A DNA stretch of 64,000 bases from Bacillota bacterium (GTDB lineage Bacteria > Bacillota > UBA4882 > UBA10575): the NCBI GenBank assembly GCA_012837715.1, contig DUQR01000021.1:1-64000 (forward strand). Direction: 5' to 3'. The position numbers and the translations under genes are program-made. The notes beneath the pieces were generated by a model, which ran no database searches, was not told the DNA's origin, and saw only the letters and a program-made list of their open reading frames with translations. Below, piece after piece: positions 35,822-44,648 of the stretch; position 1 is the first letter of the stretch, and each line of letters starts with the position of its first letter.

Positions 35822-36358
35822 ATGATGAAATTAGCTGATTATCTAACGCTTTTACGAATTGTCCTAACTCCGGTCTGTATTTATTTTTTATTTGTTCCCA
35901 TGGAACATAAGGAGATTTATGCCGCCGCCGTCTTCATCGTGGCGGCGTTAACCGATGGTTTGGATGGCTATGTGGCGCGTATTCGGAAGGAGACCACCGC
36001 TTTTGGTAAGTCTTTCGATCCGATTGCAGATAAAATATTAATTGGCAGTGCCTTGTATAGCCTCTTTATGTTGGGTAAGGTGAGTTGGTGGGTGGTGGCG
36101 GTTATTTTGGCGCGGGAAGTATTAATTACCATCCTCCGCAGCAAAGCGAAGAAGAAAGGTTTATCGGTGGCAGCCGGGATTTGGGGTAAACTCAAAACCT
36201 TCACCCAAATTGTGGCGATTATTATGACTATTCTTTCTGTTGCCGGCGCCCAAACCGTCCTCTATATCGCCGTCTTTTTTACCGTCTTTTCCGGAGTGGA
36301 TTATTTGATCAAATGGCGGGGGGCCCTTTTTCCCAAGAAAACTAACGCCCACGATTAA
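35822..36358 (+). CDS. pgsA: CDP-diacylglycerol-glycerol-3-phosphate phosphatidyltransferase
   Basis: A 178-aa inner-membrane enzyme making phosphatidylglycerol phosphate. The CDP-alcohol phosphatidyltransferase motif DGLDGYVARIRKETTAFGKS then FDPIADK fits D-x2-DG-x2-AR-x8-9-G-x3-D-x3-D. Several hydrophobic helices surround it. It follows rimO, as in many Bacillota. It converges with the next gene with only 6 nt between stops and no room for a terminator. Confidence 0.93.
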   Translation: MMKLADYLTLLRIVLTPVCIYFLFVPMEHKEIYAAAVFIVAALTDGLDGYVARIRKETTAFGKSFDPIADKILIGSALYSLFMLGKVSWWVVAVILAREVLITILRSKAKKKGLSVAAGIWGKLKTFTQIVAIIMTILSVAGAQTVLYIAVFFTVFSGVDYLIKWRGALFPKKTNAHD

Positions 36359-36364
36359 AGTTTA

Positions 36365-37780
36365 CTAAAGATGAAAAAAGGTTTTGGTGTGACGCAGGAG
36401 CGCCCCTTTGAAATCACCGATTTTGGGCAAGTATTCGCCGGTCGCCGGGTCAATCTGGTACCGGTTTTTTATTTTCCCTTCTTCTTCCCGGAGGTTTTTT
36501 AAAGCCGCGACCAGAAGGTCAATTTCGGCTTCGGTATTGTAAAACCCGAAGCTGACCCGAACCATCCCTGGAAGTAAACACTTTCTTCCGGCTTTGGCCA
36601 GATTTTCGTAGGAAAGAATCTGGTCTTTAGTTAATCCTAAGAGATGATGGACATAAGGTCGCGCACAGAAACAACCGTGGCGGACACCAATCCCGGCTTC
36701 AAAAGCTAGATAGGCGGCGACTAAGCCGTGGGGAATACCTTCCAGATTAAAGGAGATCACACCGATGCGCGGATAGCGCTCAGGTGGCGGGCCATAAAGG
36801 ATGAGGCCAGGCACAGTTTTTAGGCCGTCATAAGCATATTTGGTCAGCTTTCGCTCGTAAGCGGCAATGCGCTCAAAACCATTCTTGGCCAGCCAGCGCA
36901 GGGCGGTAGCAAGGGCGAGGGCGCCAATCAGATTAGGGGTGCCGACTTCTTCCCGGTCCGGGAGGGGGGCAAAGACCACTTCTTCCCGGGAAACAGCAAT
37001 TACGCCGCCTCCACCCACTTGATCCGGAGTTCCGGCCCGGAAAGTCTCCACCGGACCGAAGAGAACGCCGGTACCGAAGGGCGCGTAGATTTTATGTCCG
37101 GAGAGGGATATATAGTCGATCGGTTCTGCGCCGGCCGTCCGGAGGCGGATTGGATAATGGGGCGCCAATTGGGCCGCATCAACGGCGATTTGGGCTCCGT
37201 AATGGTGGGCCAGTTCGGCGATGGTTTGCAGTGGGTTAATGATCCCCGTGACATTCGAGGCGCCGCAGACAGTAACCAGTTTATAGCGGCGTCTTCCCTT
37301 TTTTAGTTTGGATTCCAGATCGGCCAGATCAAGGCAACCCTCCCCCGTTAGTTCGATAAACTCCGCCTCTTTCCGCAAACGCCAGGGCAGATCGTTGGAA
37401 TGGTGTTCCATCCAGGTGGAGATGACTTCTCCGTTTCCCACGGCGGGCAAGCGGGCGGCTAGTTTATTAAGGCCTTCGCTGGTGTTTTTCACAAAGAGGG
37501 CGATATATTCTTGGCCGGGCGCGCCGAAAAAAGTCATGATTTGGCGGCGGGCTTCATGGTAAACTTCGGTGGAGAGTTGGGATTTATAGCCGAATCCCCG
37601 GTGGACGCTGGAGTACCAGGGAAGAAAAGCCTGGACGGTTTGGACCACCGGAAGGAGCGGTGGTGTGGTCGCCGCATTATCCAAGTTGATGTAGGGTCGT
37701 TGGGCGCCGTCGACTAAGGGGACTTTAAGGTCAATGCCGAGAATATCCTTTCGGATCCGGTTATGCCATTTTTTCTCCAT
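36365..37780 (-). CDS. Class V aminotransferase, cysteine desulfurase/selenocysteine lyase-like
   Basis: A 471-aa PLP enzyme. It shows NLDNAATTPPLLPVV, STWMEHHSNDLPWR, IAVDAAQLAPHYPI, the Schiff-base lysine in YISLSGHKIYAPFGTG, and a cysteine-containing RHGCFCARPYVHHLLG where desulfurases carry their active-site cysteine. It is longer than SufS/IscS (about 400-410 aa). No sufU, iscU or other Fe-S assembly gene is nearby, so sulfur transfer is plausible but the acceptor is unknown. Confidence 0.8.
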   Translation of the reverse strand: MEKKWHNRIRKDILGIDLKVPLVDGAQRPYINLDNAATTPPLLPVVQTVQAFLPWYSSVHRGFGYKSQLSTEVYHEARRQIMTFFGAPGQEYIALFVKNTSEGLNKLAARLPAVGNGEVISTWMEHHSNDLPWRLRKEAEFIELTGEGCLDLADLESKLKKGRRRYKLVTVCGASNVTGIINPLQTIAELAHHYGAQIAVDAAQLAPHYPIRLRTAGAEPIDYISLSGHKIYAPFGTGVLFGPVETFRAGTPDQVGGGGVIAVSREEVVFAPLPDREEVGTPNLIGALALATALRWLAKNGFERIAAYERKLTKYAYDGLKTVPGLILYGPPPERYPRIGVISFNLEGIPHGLVAAYLAFEAGIGVRHGCFCARPYVHHLLGLTKDQILSYENLAKAGRKCLLPGMVRVSFGFYNTEAEIDLLVAALKNLREEEGKIKNRYQIDPATGEYLPKIGDFKGALLRHTKTFFHL

Positions 37781-37948
37781 GCGGAAGCCTCCTGCCCTTT
37801 TTCTCCAAATATTCTATGCCTTTGGGGAAGGGGTTGTGAAGGCTTTGCCAGTGGCGGGATCTTACGCCGTTTTTTCCAACTAAAACGCCGTTTATTCCCC
37901 GATTTAGCTGGGAAGATTACAAATAGACCATTTAGAAAGGAGGTTCAA

Positions 37949-38296
37949 ATGATGGCTGCCGGTCAAAAACGGAATACCCTTGTTTATGCCCAGGCGAAGA
38001 AGGCGCTGGACCAAATGAAGTATGAGATCTCTAAGGAATTGAATATCGATACTTCGCCGATTCAAGGTGACTACTGGGGATATATGACTGCCCGTGATTG
38101 TGGCGCGGTTGGAGGTCATATGGTGAAGCGGATGATCGAAGCGGCGGAAAGAACCCTTTCCCAACAGGCAGTGGCTAATGTACAGGCTGGGTTCCGCTCC
38201 GGGTTGGCAAATCAGCAGCAGGCATCTTCCCAGGCGTCCGCCAAAAATCCGACCAATCCGAACTTAAATCTGAACACGATAGATCAATACTACTAA
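37949..38296 (+). CDS. Alpha/beta-type small acid-soluble spore protein
   Basis: A 115-aa DNA-protecting spore protein. The SASP core is complete: KALDQMKYEISKELNID, GDYWGYMTARDCGAVGGHMV, KRMIEAAERTL. It differs from classical members by a Q/N/S-rich C-terminal tail of about 35 residues ending LNTIDQYY, and by having TARDCG in place of the usual TSRxNG. Strong AGGAGG precedes two ATGs (37949, 37952). I found no clear sigma-G promoter upstream. Confidence 0.92.
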   Translation: MMAAGQKRNTLVYAQAKKALDQMKYEISKELNIDTSPIQGDYWGYMTARDCGAVGGHMVKRMIEAAERTLSQQAVANVQAGFRSGLANQQQASSQASAKNPTNPNLNLNTIDQYY

Positions 38297-38443
38297 AGCT
38301 GTTTGCGTTGTCACCATTTAAAAAAGAGTCCAAGACAAGAGATGGTGTTTGGTTTACATGCGGCGATCTCGATCGTGAATGGGGAGAATTCCAGCAAAGG
38401 ACAACGCGAAACGCACTACGCAGGAACATAGCTTAGCTTGGAA

Positions 38444-38476
38444 AGAGGCGGTCCGGAAGGACTGCCTCTTCTTTCA
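38444..38476. terminator. Terminator between the SASP gene and the alpha-oxoamine synthase gene
   Basis: Stem 38444-38454 with 38459-38469 (one mismatch), loop GGAA, followed by CTTTCAATTTT. It lies between converging genes and may serve both. It is about 150 nt past the SASP stop. Confidence 0.7.
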
Positions 38477-38508
38477 ATTTTGGCATAAGTCGAGGCGATC
38501 AAAGGCTC

Positions 38509-39765
38509 TTAAATCAACCCGTACTTTTTGCCAACCCGTTCCATGACGGCTAAGGTGTCGTCCAAATCTTCTTGGGTATGGGTGGCCATGAGGGAAAGGC
38601 GTAAACGGGATAGTTTCTTGGGGACAGCCGGATAATAAACGGAGTTTACAAAGATCCCGGCCTCGTGGACTTCCTTGCTGACCTCCTTTAAAGTGCGGTC
38701 GTCCCCGATGATAATAGGGATAATCGCTGTCTCGGCATTACCCAGGTTAAAACCAAGCCGTTTCAGGTTGGTGATCATATAGTTAATGTTGGACCAGAGC
38801 TTTTCCCGGAGGGCGGGTTCCGTTTGAATCACATCGACGGCGGCGCATAAGGCTGCGGCCGTTGTCGGGGGTAAGGCCGTGGAGAACATATGGGAACGGG
38901 CGTAAAAGCGCAAGTAATTGACGACTTCTTTGCTGGAGGCGACAAAACCGCCGACACTGCCTAGGGCTTTACTGAGGGTTCCGGCCACCAGATCAATTTG
39001 GCCTTCCATCTTAAAGTGTTCGGGGGTGCCCCGCCCATTTGCGCCAATTACACCGGTGGCGTGGGCTTCATCGATCATCAGACGGGCGCCATAACGATCG
39101 GTAATGGCTTTGATGCCCGGTAAGTTACTAATGTCGCCATCCATACTAAAGACCCCGTCGACGATGACCAATTTGCCCAGAAAACCTTGGTCTTCGGTGG
39201 AACGGAGGACTTTCTCCAGATGGGTCAGGTCATTATGTCTGAAGGTCCGGAAGGTGCCGCCGGAAAGGCGACAACCGTCAATAATACTGGCGTGATTGAG
39301 CCGGTCGTTAATGGCCACATCGTTCTTCCGGACCAAGGCCGAAACGCAACCGACGTTAGAGGCATAACCGGAAGAAAAAATTACGGCGTCTTCACACCCT
39401 TTCATTTGCGCCAGTTTATGTTCAAGTTCGCGATGAAGATCAAGGGTGCCGCCGAGGAGTGGGACACTGCCTGCCCCGACACCGTATTTTTCCAGAGCTT
39501 TCCGGGCGGCTTCGACCACCGCAGGATGGGTGGTTAACCCTAAATAGTTGTTGGAGGCCATCATCACCATCTCCCGGATGGTATTGGTGTAAGGGTCGCG
39601 GATTTTCACCCGGTGTTCGGAAGGACTGGTCAATACCCGTGACCAGTGATGAAATTGGTGGGTCGCCAGTTCCTGGGTGAATTCATAAAAGGGATGGCTT
39701 TTTGCCAGTATATCCGGATGGGGAAGGTCGATAAAATCACTAAGGCTTTTTTCGGTGTACTTAAT
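38509..39765 (-). CDS. Alpha-oxoamine synthase (KBL / BioF / serine palmitoyltransferase family)
   Basis: A 418-aa PLP enzyme condensing an amino acid with an acyl-CoA. Segments: VMMASNNYLGLTTHPAVVEA, VIFSSGYASNVGCVSALV, LMIDEAHATGVIGANGRG and the Schiff-base lysine in VAGTLSKALGSVGGFV. Conserved coding continues upstream of the first usual start codon (TTG 39633): the frame reads KYTEKSLSDFIDLPHPDIL and so on, back to an ATT at 39765, 8 nt after AGGAGG. Initiation at ATT is the simplest reading. It could be glycine C-acetyltransferase, a BioF-like enzyme or a sphingolipid-type palmitoyltransferase; the last would suit the envelope context but is unproven. Confidence 0.85.
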   Translation of the reverse strand: MKYTEKSLSDFIDLPHPDILAKSHPFYEFTQELATHQFHHWSRVLTSPSEHRVKIRDPYTNTIREMVMMASNNYLGLTTHPAVVEAARKALEKYGVGAGSVPLLGGTLDLHRELEHKLAQMKGCEDAVIFSSGYASNVGCVSALVRKNDVAINDRLNHASIIDGCRLSGGTFRTFRHNDLTHLEKVLRSTEDQGFLGKLVIVDGVFSMDGDISNLPGIKAITDRYGARLMIDEAHATGVIGANGRGTPEHFKMEGQIDLVAGTLSKALGSVGGFVASSKEVVNYLRFYARSHMFSTALPPTTAAALCAAVDVIQTEPALREKLWSNINYMITNLKRLGFNLGNAETAIIPIIIGDDRTLKEVSKEVHEAGIFVNSVYYPAVPKKLSRLRLSLMATHTQEDLDDTLAVMERVGKKYGLI

Positions 39766-40058
39766 TTTTATCTCCTCCTAATGCTTAAATGGGATGAAAA
39801 GAAAAAGGGACCAAAAAAAGGTAAATCCCAGCATAATATTTATCTTACTCCATTTTTTAGTCAGAGGCAAGGCAAAGACGGAAAAAACCCGCCAAAATGA
39901 AGGGAAAAACCCCGGCTTTTCACAAAAAAGCTGGTCAAGGGTGAGGCCGGTAAAGGGTAGGAATTATGGCGGGTAACCGGGGTGGCGCCGCTTGTTGTTT
40001 TAAAAACCTGTGCGCAGCGGAATGGAAAGCGGGGCGCGGAAGAAGAGGTCTGATTAGT
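39766..40058. other. Intergenic region upstream of the alpha-oxoamine synthase gene
   Basis: A/T- and A/G-rich, with no supported gene. An open frame on the plus strand (39646-39900) is antisense to the enzyme's N-terminus. On the minus strand TGACTA then 19 nt then TATTAT is a weak promoter candidate near 39830-39865. Confidence 0.3.
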
Positions 40059-40544
40059 TCAGATAAATAGTTGGATCTGGGCTTCCTTGGCCAACTGCAA
40101 AAAGGTGGTGACGTCGCCGACGGTTAGGTTTTCATAGCTGATTAGTTCAGTTTTTTTCAGGCCAATAATCTCCATCGTGCCTTGGCAGGCAATGAAGTGA
40201 ACATGCCGCTCCATTGCCATTTTGAGGAGCTGGCCGACGGTTTCGGTCCGACGGAAACGGATTAGTTTATTCATCATCCGGGCGCCAAGACCGCCAAAGT
40301 TCATCCTGGAGAGGCCTAGTTTTTCCGGGCCGACGGGTAAAAGGAGTTTAAAGAGGTGGGCTAAAGGATTGCGGTCCCGGCCTCTTTCTTTACGCAGGAG
40401 GGCAAGGCCCCAGAAGGTAAAGAAGATGTGGGCCGAAAAACCTTCTCCTGCCGCGGTCCAGGCCAGAGCCAACGCGGAAAGGGCTTTATCCAGATCCCCG
40501 CTGAACAAAATGATACAGATGCTCGGTTTGTCTTGGGTCGACAT
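40059..40544 (-). CDS. DsrE/DsrF-like family protein
   Basis: A 161-aa protein with a flavodoxin-like DsrE fold: SICIILFSGDLDKALSALAL, then GFSAHIFFTFWGLALLRK. A cysteine in VHFIACQGTMEIIGLKKTEL is in the usual position near the end of the fold. Such proteins are often sulfur carriers or peroxiredoxin-like, but no sulfur gene adjoins it. ATG at 40544 follows AAAGGAGG; the frame extends 42 nt further up without a site. Confidence 0.82.
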   Translation of the reverse strand: MSTQDKPSICIILFSGDLDKALSALALAWTAAGEGFSAHIFFTFWGLALLRKERGRDRNPLAHLFKLLLPVGPEKLGLSRMNFGGLGARMMNKLIRFRRTETVGQLLKMAMERHVHFIACQGTMEIIGLKKTELISYENLTVGDVTTFLQLAKEAQIQLFI

Positions 40545-40728
40545 GGCAACCTCCTTTCGCGGAACGGTAACAATAAAAACTAGCATGGTGGGAAGGATTA
40601 CTGTTAGTCTGCCCCGAAAACTAAATATGAAACAGCCTCAGATTCAATGGGGACTGCACCGCGGGTTGAGGCAAACTAAAGTCAGTATGGCTGACCGAGA
40701 AGAGTAAAGTGAAAGAAGGAAGGCGTTA

Positions 40729-41805
40729 TTGTTGTTTGCGTATTATGTAGACAATTCGATTCATCAGATCCCTTCGTTTATTTATATTGCCAAGGTTTTG
40801 GGGGGGACGGTCCTTACCGACGGCCCCGATGCCATTAAGATCTTGCGCCAAGATTTCCCGGACGTCGCCGCCGAGTTTTATGCGACGCGTGCCGAATTGC
40901 AACAGCGCCTCGCAGAGTTGCAGCCGGAAGCAATTATTCAAACGGATTATTCGAAAGCCTTTTTGAATGTGAAGTTTGATACCGCCCATATTCAGGTGTT
41001 TCATGGAACTTCCGACAAAACTTATGGTTATAGTTCCCAAGTTCGGGAGTATGATCTTCTTTTACTGCCGGGAGAGCGGGCGTACCGGACTATGGCGGCG
41101 GTTTCTTTGTTAAAGCAAGACAATTACGCGATCATCGGTTATCCTAAGGCAGACCGGGTTTTTAACGGCGAGTTTAGCCGGGACGGGACCGTGCAGAAGT
41201 TGGGCTTGGATCCAGCCCTGCCTACGGTTTTATACGCCCCCACCTGGCAAGATAGTAAATTTAACACCAGTCTGCCTAAGTTTGGCGCCGAGGTCCTTTC
41301 CCAACTGCCGGCCGGTTATAACCTAATCGTTAAGCTACACCCGAACACAAAACGGTACGACCGGAAAAATTACCGGATGGTGGAATCCCTGGCCAAGCAG
41401 AACCCCAGGATCAAATTGCTTGGTTATGAATACGATGTGATTCCAATTATGGCTGGGGCTGATCTTTTAATTGCCGATATTTCTTCGGTCGCCCATGAAT
41501 TTCTCTGTTTCGACCGGCCCTTTGTTTTTCTTGATCCACGGCCTTTCCCTTTCCCCTTTGGGAAACGGAAGACCTGGGTTTGGCAATGCGGACCTGTTGT
41601 TAAGGAGAAAGGCCAAGTTTGGTCGGAAGTGAAGGCGGCTTTGGTTCATCCGGAAGCCTATGCGGAAAAACGCCGGAGCGCCCGGGATGAGGTCTTTTAT
41701 CAACCTGATGGCCGGGCCGCCGAACGGGCGGCGGAAGCGATCCGTAATTTTGTGGAGAAAAGAAGGAAAGGAAGGCGCAAAGCTGTTGACAACGATAGAG
41801 ACTAA
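40729..41805 (+). CDS. CDP-glycerol glycerophosphotransferase (TagB/TagF-like) family protein
   Basis: A 358-aa GT-B fold protein. Family signatures are QVFHGTSDKTYGYS, TVLYAPTWQDSKFN, LIVKLHPNTKRYD and LLIADISSVAHEFL. In monoderms such enzymes polymerise teichoic acids. In this LPS-bearing context it may add phosphopolyol groups to an LPS or capsule instead. No N-terminal membrane helix. TTG start behind AAGGAAGG. The end overlaps the start of the next gene by 20 nt, so the two are probably co-expressed. Confidence 0.8.
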   Translation: MLFAYYVDNSIHQIPSFIYIAKVLGGTVLTDGPDAIKILRQDFPDVAAEFYATRAELQQRLAELQPEAIIQTDYSKAFLNVKFDTAHIQVFHGTSDKTYGYSSQVREYDLLLLPGERAYRTMAAVSLLKQDNYAIIGYPKADRVFNGEFSRDGTVQKLGLDPALPTVLYAPTWQDSKFNTSLPKFGAEVLSQLPAGYNLIVKLHPNTKRYDRKNYRMVESLAKQNPRIKLLGYEYDVIPIMAGADLLIADISSVAHEFLCFDRPFVFLDPRPFPFPFGKRKTWVWQCGPVVKEKGQVWSEVKAALVHPEAYAEKRRSARDEVFYQPDGRAAERAAEAIRNFVEKRRKGRRKAVDNDRD

Positions 41806-43621
41806 AACCGGGGAACTCGGGAAGATAAAAAAAGACGATCGTAAACAGTTGCGGACCGGTTTTCGGCTTTTCTGCTACGTCAGACCCTACTGGAAGGAAC
41901 TGCTGGCGGCGCTGGTGGCGATGATCCTCGTCTCCCTCGTCAATCTAGCCTTTCCTTACCTTTTCGGTAATTATTTAATTGACCAAGTTTTAAATGTAAG
42001 CGGTAATTTAAGGCTCTTAAATACGATCGTGATCGGGGTGCTTTTTCTGGCGTTTTTCAAAGGGATCTTTTCTTATTTCCAACGCTACCTTACCAGCTAT
42101 ATAGGGCAACGGGTCGTTACTAACATCAGGGAAGAGGTTTTTCAGCATCTCCAACGCATGTCGGTGGGTTTTTTGGAGGCCCAACGGATTGGGGAGTTGA
42201 TCGCCAGGATCACCAGTGATGTGGAGCAGATTCAGACTGTTGTTTCCTCTGGCGCCATCTCCGTATTTTCCAACTCTTTTATGCTGGTGGGGATTATTAC
42301 CGCAGTTTTAGTGATTAACTGGCGTTTAGCCTTAATTACACTCACGGTTTTACCGCTCATTGTTTATGTGGTCTCCAAAGCGGGCCATCGGATCCGGGGG
42401 ATCAGCCACCGGGTGCAGGAAAAAATCGCCGATTTGACGGCGGTCCTCCAAGAGACCTTCACCGGAATTCGAGTGGTAAAAGCTTTCACCATGGAAAAAC
42501 ATGAAGCCAAAAGGTTTGCCCGGGAAAATGAAGCCAGTTTTAACGCCAATATGAAGTCGGCGCAGGCTTTGGCTTTTTTAACCCCCATCGTTGATATCCT
42601 TTACGTGGTGGGTTTAGCCCTTGTCCTCTGGTTTGGGGGGATGGAAGTTCTACGCGGGCGCTTGACCACCGGGCGTCTGGTGACTTTCTTTACTTATATT
42701 GGGATGCTGGGCACCCCTATTACCAGCCTGACCAATACCATCAACTCTTTCCAACAGGCTTTGGCTGGCGCCGATCGGCTTTTTCAGATCTTGGATCACG
42801 AGGAAGATTTGAAGGATAAACCCAAAGCCATTGCCTTACCTGAGATCAGGGGGGAAGTGGAATTTCAGAAGGTCAGTTTTGGGTACCGTCCGGGTCAAGA
42901 GATTCTTTCCGGGATTAATTTAAGGGTCGCTCCCGGTGAAATTGTGGCTTTGGTGGGGCCAAGCGGGGCGGGGAAGACCAGTCTGGTTAATTTAATCCCC
43001 CGTTTTTACGTGCCGACCAGCGGAGCGGTGCTGGTTGATGGTTATGATCTCAGAGAGGTAAAGGTTTCTTCCCTTCGTCGGCAGATTGGGCTGGTGCCCC
43101 AGGAGACGATTTTATTCGGGGTTTCAATCCGGGAGAATATTGCCTATGGAAAGCCGGAGGCGACGGAGGAGGAGATTATTACCGCGGCTATGATGGCCAA
43201 TGCGCATGAGTTTATCTCTGCTTTGCCCGAGGGGTATGACACGTTAGCGGGGGAACGGGGCTCCAAATTGTCCGGTGGGCAGAAACAGCGGATTGCCATC
43301 GCCCGGGCTTTGTTACGGAACCCGCGTATTCTCATTTTAGACGAAGCCACATCGGCTTTGGATACGGAGGCGGAGCGTCTAGTCCAAGAAGCGTTGGAGC
43401 GGTTATTAAAAGGGAGAACTACCTTTATTATTGCCCATCGCCTTTCGACGGTGCAAGGGGCGGACAAGATTGTCGTTCTTTCCCGGGGTAAAATCGTCGA
43501 GGTTGGCACCCATGAGGCATTACTCCAAGCCAATGGTTTATATGCGAAAATGCATGGTGATGGTAGAATGTTCAAAAATGACGAAGAAGAATCGGATGAA
43601 AGTAATGGGTCAATCAATTAA
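41786..43621 (+). CDS. msbA: MsbA-like ABC exporter (lipid A/LPS flippase candidate)
   Basis: A 611-aa half-transporter: six membrane helices (about residues 30-310), then an ATPase domain. Walker A is ALVGPSGAGKTSLVNLI, the signature KLSGGQKQRIAIARALL, Walker B ILILDEATSALD and the H-loop IIAHRLSTV. It acts as a homodimer in the inner membrane. Neighbouring LPS genes suggest lipid A core flipping, though many MsbA-like exporters move other substrates. TTG at 41786 after AAGGAAGG is preferred over starts inside the upstream gene. It converges with the glycosyltransferase gene with a 4-nt overlap. Confidence 0.85.
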   Translation: MTTIETKTGELGKIKKDDRKQLRTGFRLFCYVRPYWKELLAALVAMILVSLVNLAFPYLFGNYLIDQVLNVSGNLRLLNTIVIGVLFLAFFKGIFSYFQRYLTSYIGQRVVTNIREEVFQHLQRMSVGFLEAQRIGELIARITSDVEQIQTVVSSGAISVFSNSFMLVGIITAVLVINWRLALITLTVLPLIVYVVSKAGHRIRGISHRVQEKIADLTAVLQETFTGIRVVKAFTMEKHEAKRFARENEASFNANMKSAQALAFLTPIVDILYVVGLALVLWFGGMEVLRGRLTTGRLVTFFTYIGMLGTPITSLTNTINSFQQALAGADRLFQILDHEEDLKDKPKAIALPEIRGEVEFQKVSFGYRPGQEILSGINLRVAPGEIVALVGPSGAGKTSLVNLIPRFYVPTSGAVLVDGYDLREVKVSSLRRQIGLVPQETILFGVSIRENIAYGKPEATEEEIITAAMMANAHEFISALPEGYDTLAGERGSKLSGGQKQRIAIARALLRNPRILILDEATSALDTEAERLVQEALERLLKGRTTFIIAHRLSTVQGADKIVVLSRGKIVEVGTHEALLQANGLYAKMHGDGRMFKNDEEESDESNGSIN

Positions 43622-44526
43622 CCGTTGTTTCCTAATGCTTCCTTCAGACCTTGGACGTAAGCATAGCTCCGCATGATGCTGAGGAGCAAGTTGAAAGCGC
43701 CTTTACAGCCCCGTCTTTCGAAAAAAGCCAGGAGTTTGGTCGCCCCCGGCCGTTCCGGCCAGCGAAAAGGGGTTAAGAGTTTGATCCAGGCAAAGAAGAC
43801 GGGTGTAATGAGGGTCGTCATACGCACACTAAAGGAAGGATGTTTCCGGTAGAAGAGGACGGCTGTGTGTCCCCGCTCTTTCTCTTTGTTGAGGAGGGCC
43901 GGAATATTTTCCAGCCTGACCGGAGCTTGCACATGGTAACTCCAGGCGCTAAGACTTTTCACCCGCTTCAAGCCGAGGAGGCGCAGACGGTGGCCGAGCT
44001 CCAAATCTTCCCAGCCGTATTCGACAAAGCTCTCATCGAAGAGACCGGCGGCGATCAGCTTTTCCCGTTCAACAGAGACATTACCGGTGGCAAAAAAGGC
44101 TCGGGAAAAGTCATTGTATTGGGGCGCTTTTGTGTTGGGATCGGCCGGGACGGGCGTGTTCAGCACAGAACCGTTGACGATGAGGCCTGGACGGGTATGG
44201 GCCGCTAAATGACTGGCTACGAATTCGCGGCGGACAATCATATCACTATCCAAGTAGATGACGAGCGGGGCCTTGGCGGCTAAGGCCCCGGTATTACGGG
44301 CTTTGGCCCGGCCGGAACGTTCCAGCCGGATATACCGGAGCTCGCCGGGAGCTTGTTGCTGAAGGTCGGCGATAATTTCCGGGGTCTGATCGGTGGAACC
44401 ATCATCCACGACAATAATTTCGTAGGACCCGGGGGGAGCCGTTTGGTTAAAGAGCGCCCCTAAGCAGTGAGGAAGGAGCTTCCCGGAATTATAAGCAGGG
44501 ATGACCACACTGGCTTTTAAGCCCAC
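43618..44526 (-). CDS. Family 2 glycosyltransferase
   Basis: About 302 aa, GT-A fold. ASVVIPAYNSGKLLPHCLGA begins the domain, with IIVVDDGSTDQTPEI, GRAKARNTGALAAKAP, and the metal-binding DxD in VIYLDSDMIVRREFV. ESFVEYGWEDLELGHRLRLL is the ED-containing acceptor region typical of chain- or core-sugar transferases. A C-terminal hydrophobic stretch suggests membrane association. GTG at 44526 is 8 nt from GGAG; an in-frame TTG lies 6 nt further up. It probably contributes to LPS or surface polysaccharide. Confidence 0.85.
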   Translation of the reverse strand: MGLKASVVIPAYNSGKLLPHCLGALFNQTAPPGSYEIIVVDDGSTDQTPEIIADLQQQAPGELRYIRLERSGRAKARNTGALAAKAPLVIYLDSDMIVRREFVASHLAAHTRPGLIVNGSVLNTPVPADPNTKAPQYNDFSRAFFATGNVSVEREKLIAAGLFDESFVEYGWEDLELGHRLRLLGLKRVKSLSAWSYHVQAPVRLENIPALLNKEKERGHTAVLFYRKHPSFSVRMTTLITPVFFAWIKLLTPFRWPERPGATKLLAFFERRGCKGAFNLLLSIMRSYAYVQGLKEALGNNG

Positions 44527-44648
44527 TTTCAAAACTCCTTTTGCGTTTAATACCCGATCGGGCTTTTGGCATCGTCTTTAGATAATGCATGTTAAAACGG
44601 TATATTGTAACGGAATCTTGTTTACGGTTGCAACGTAAAAAGCTTTGC

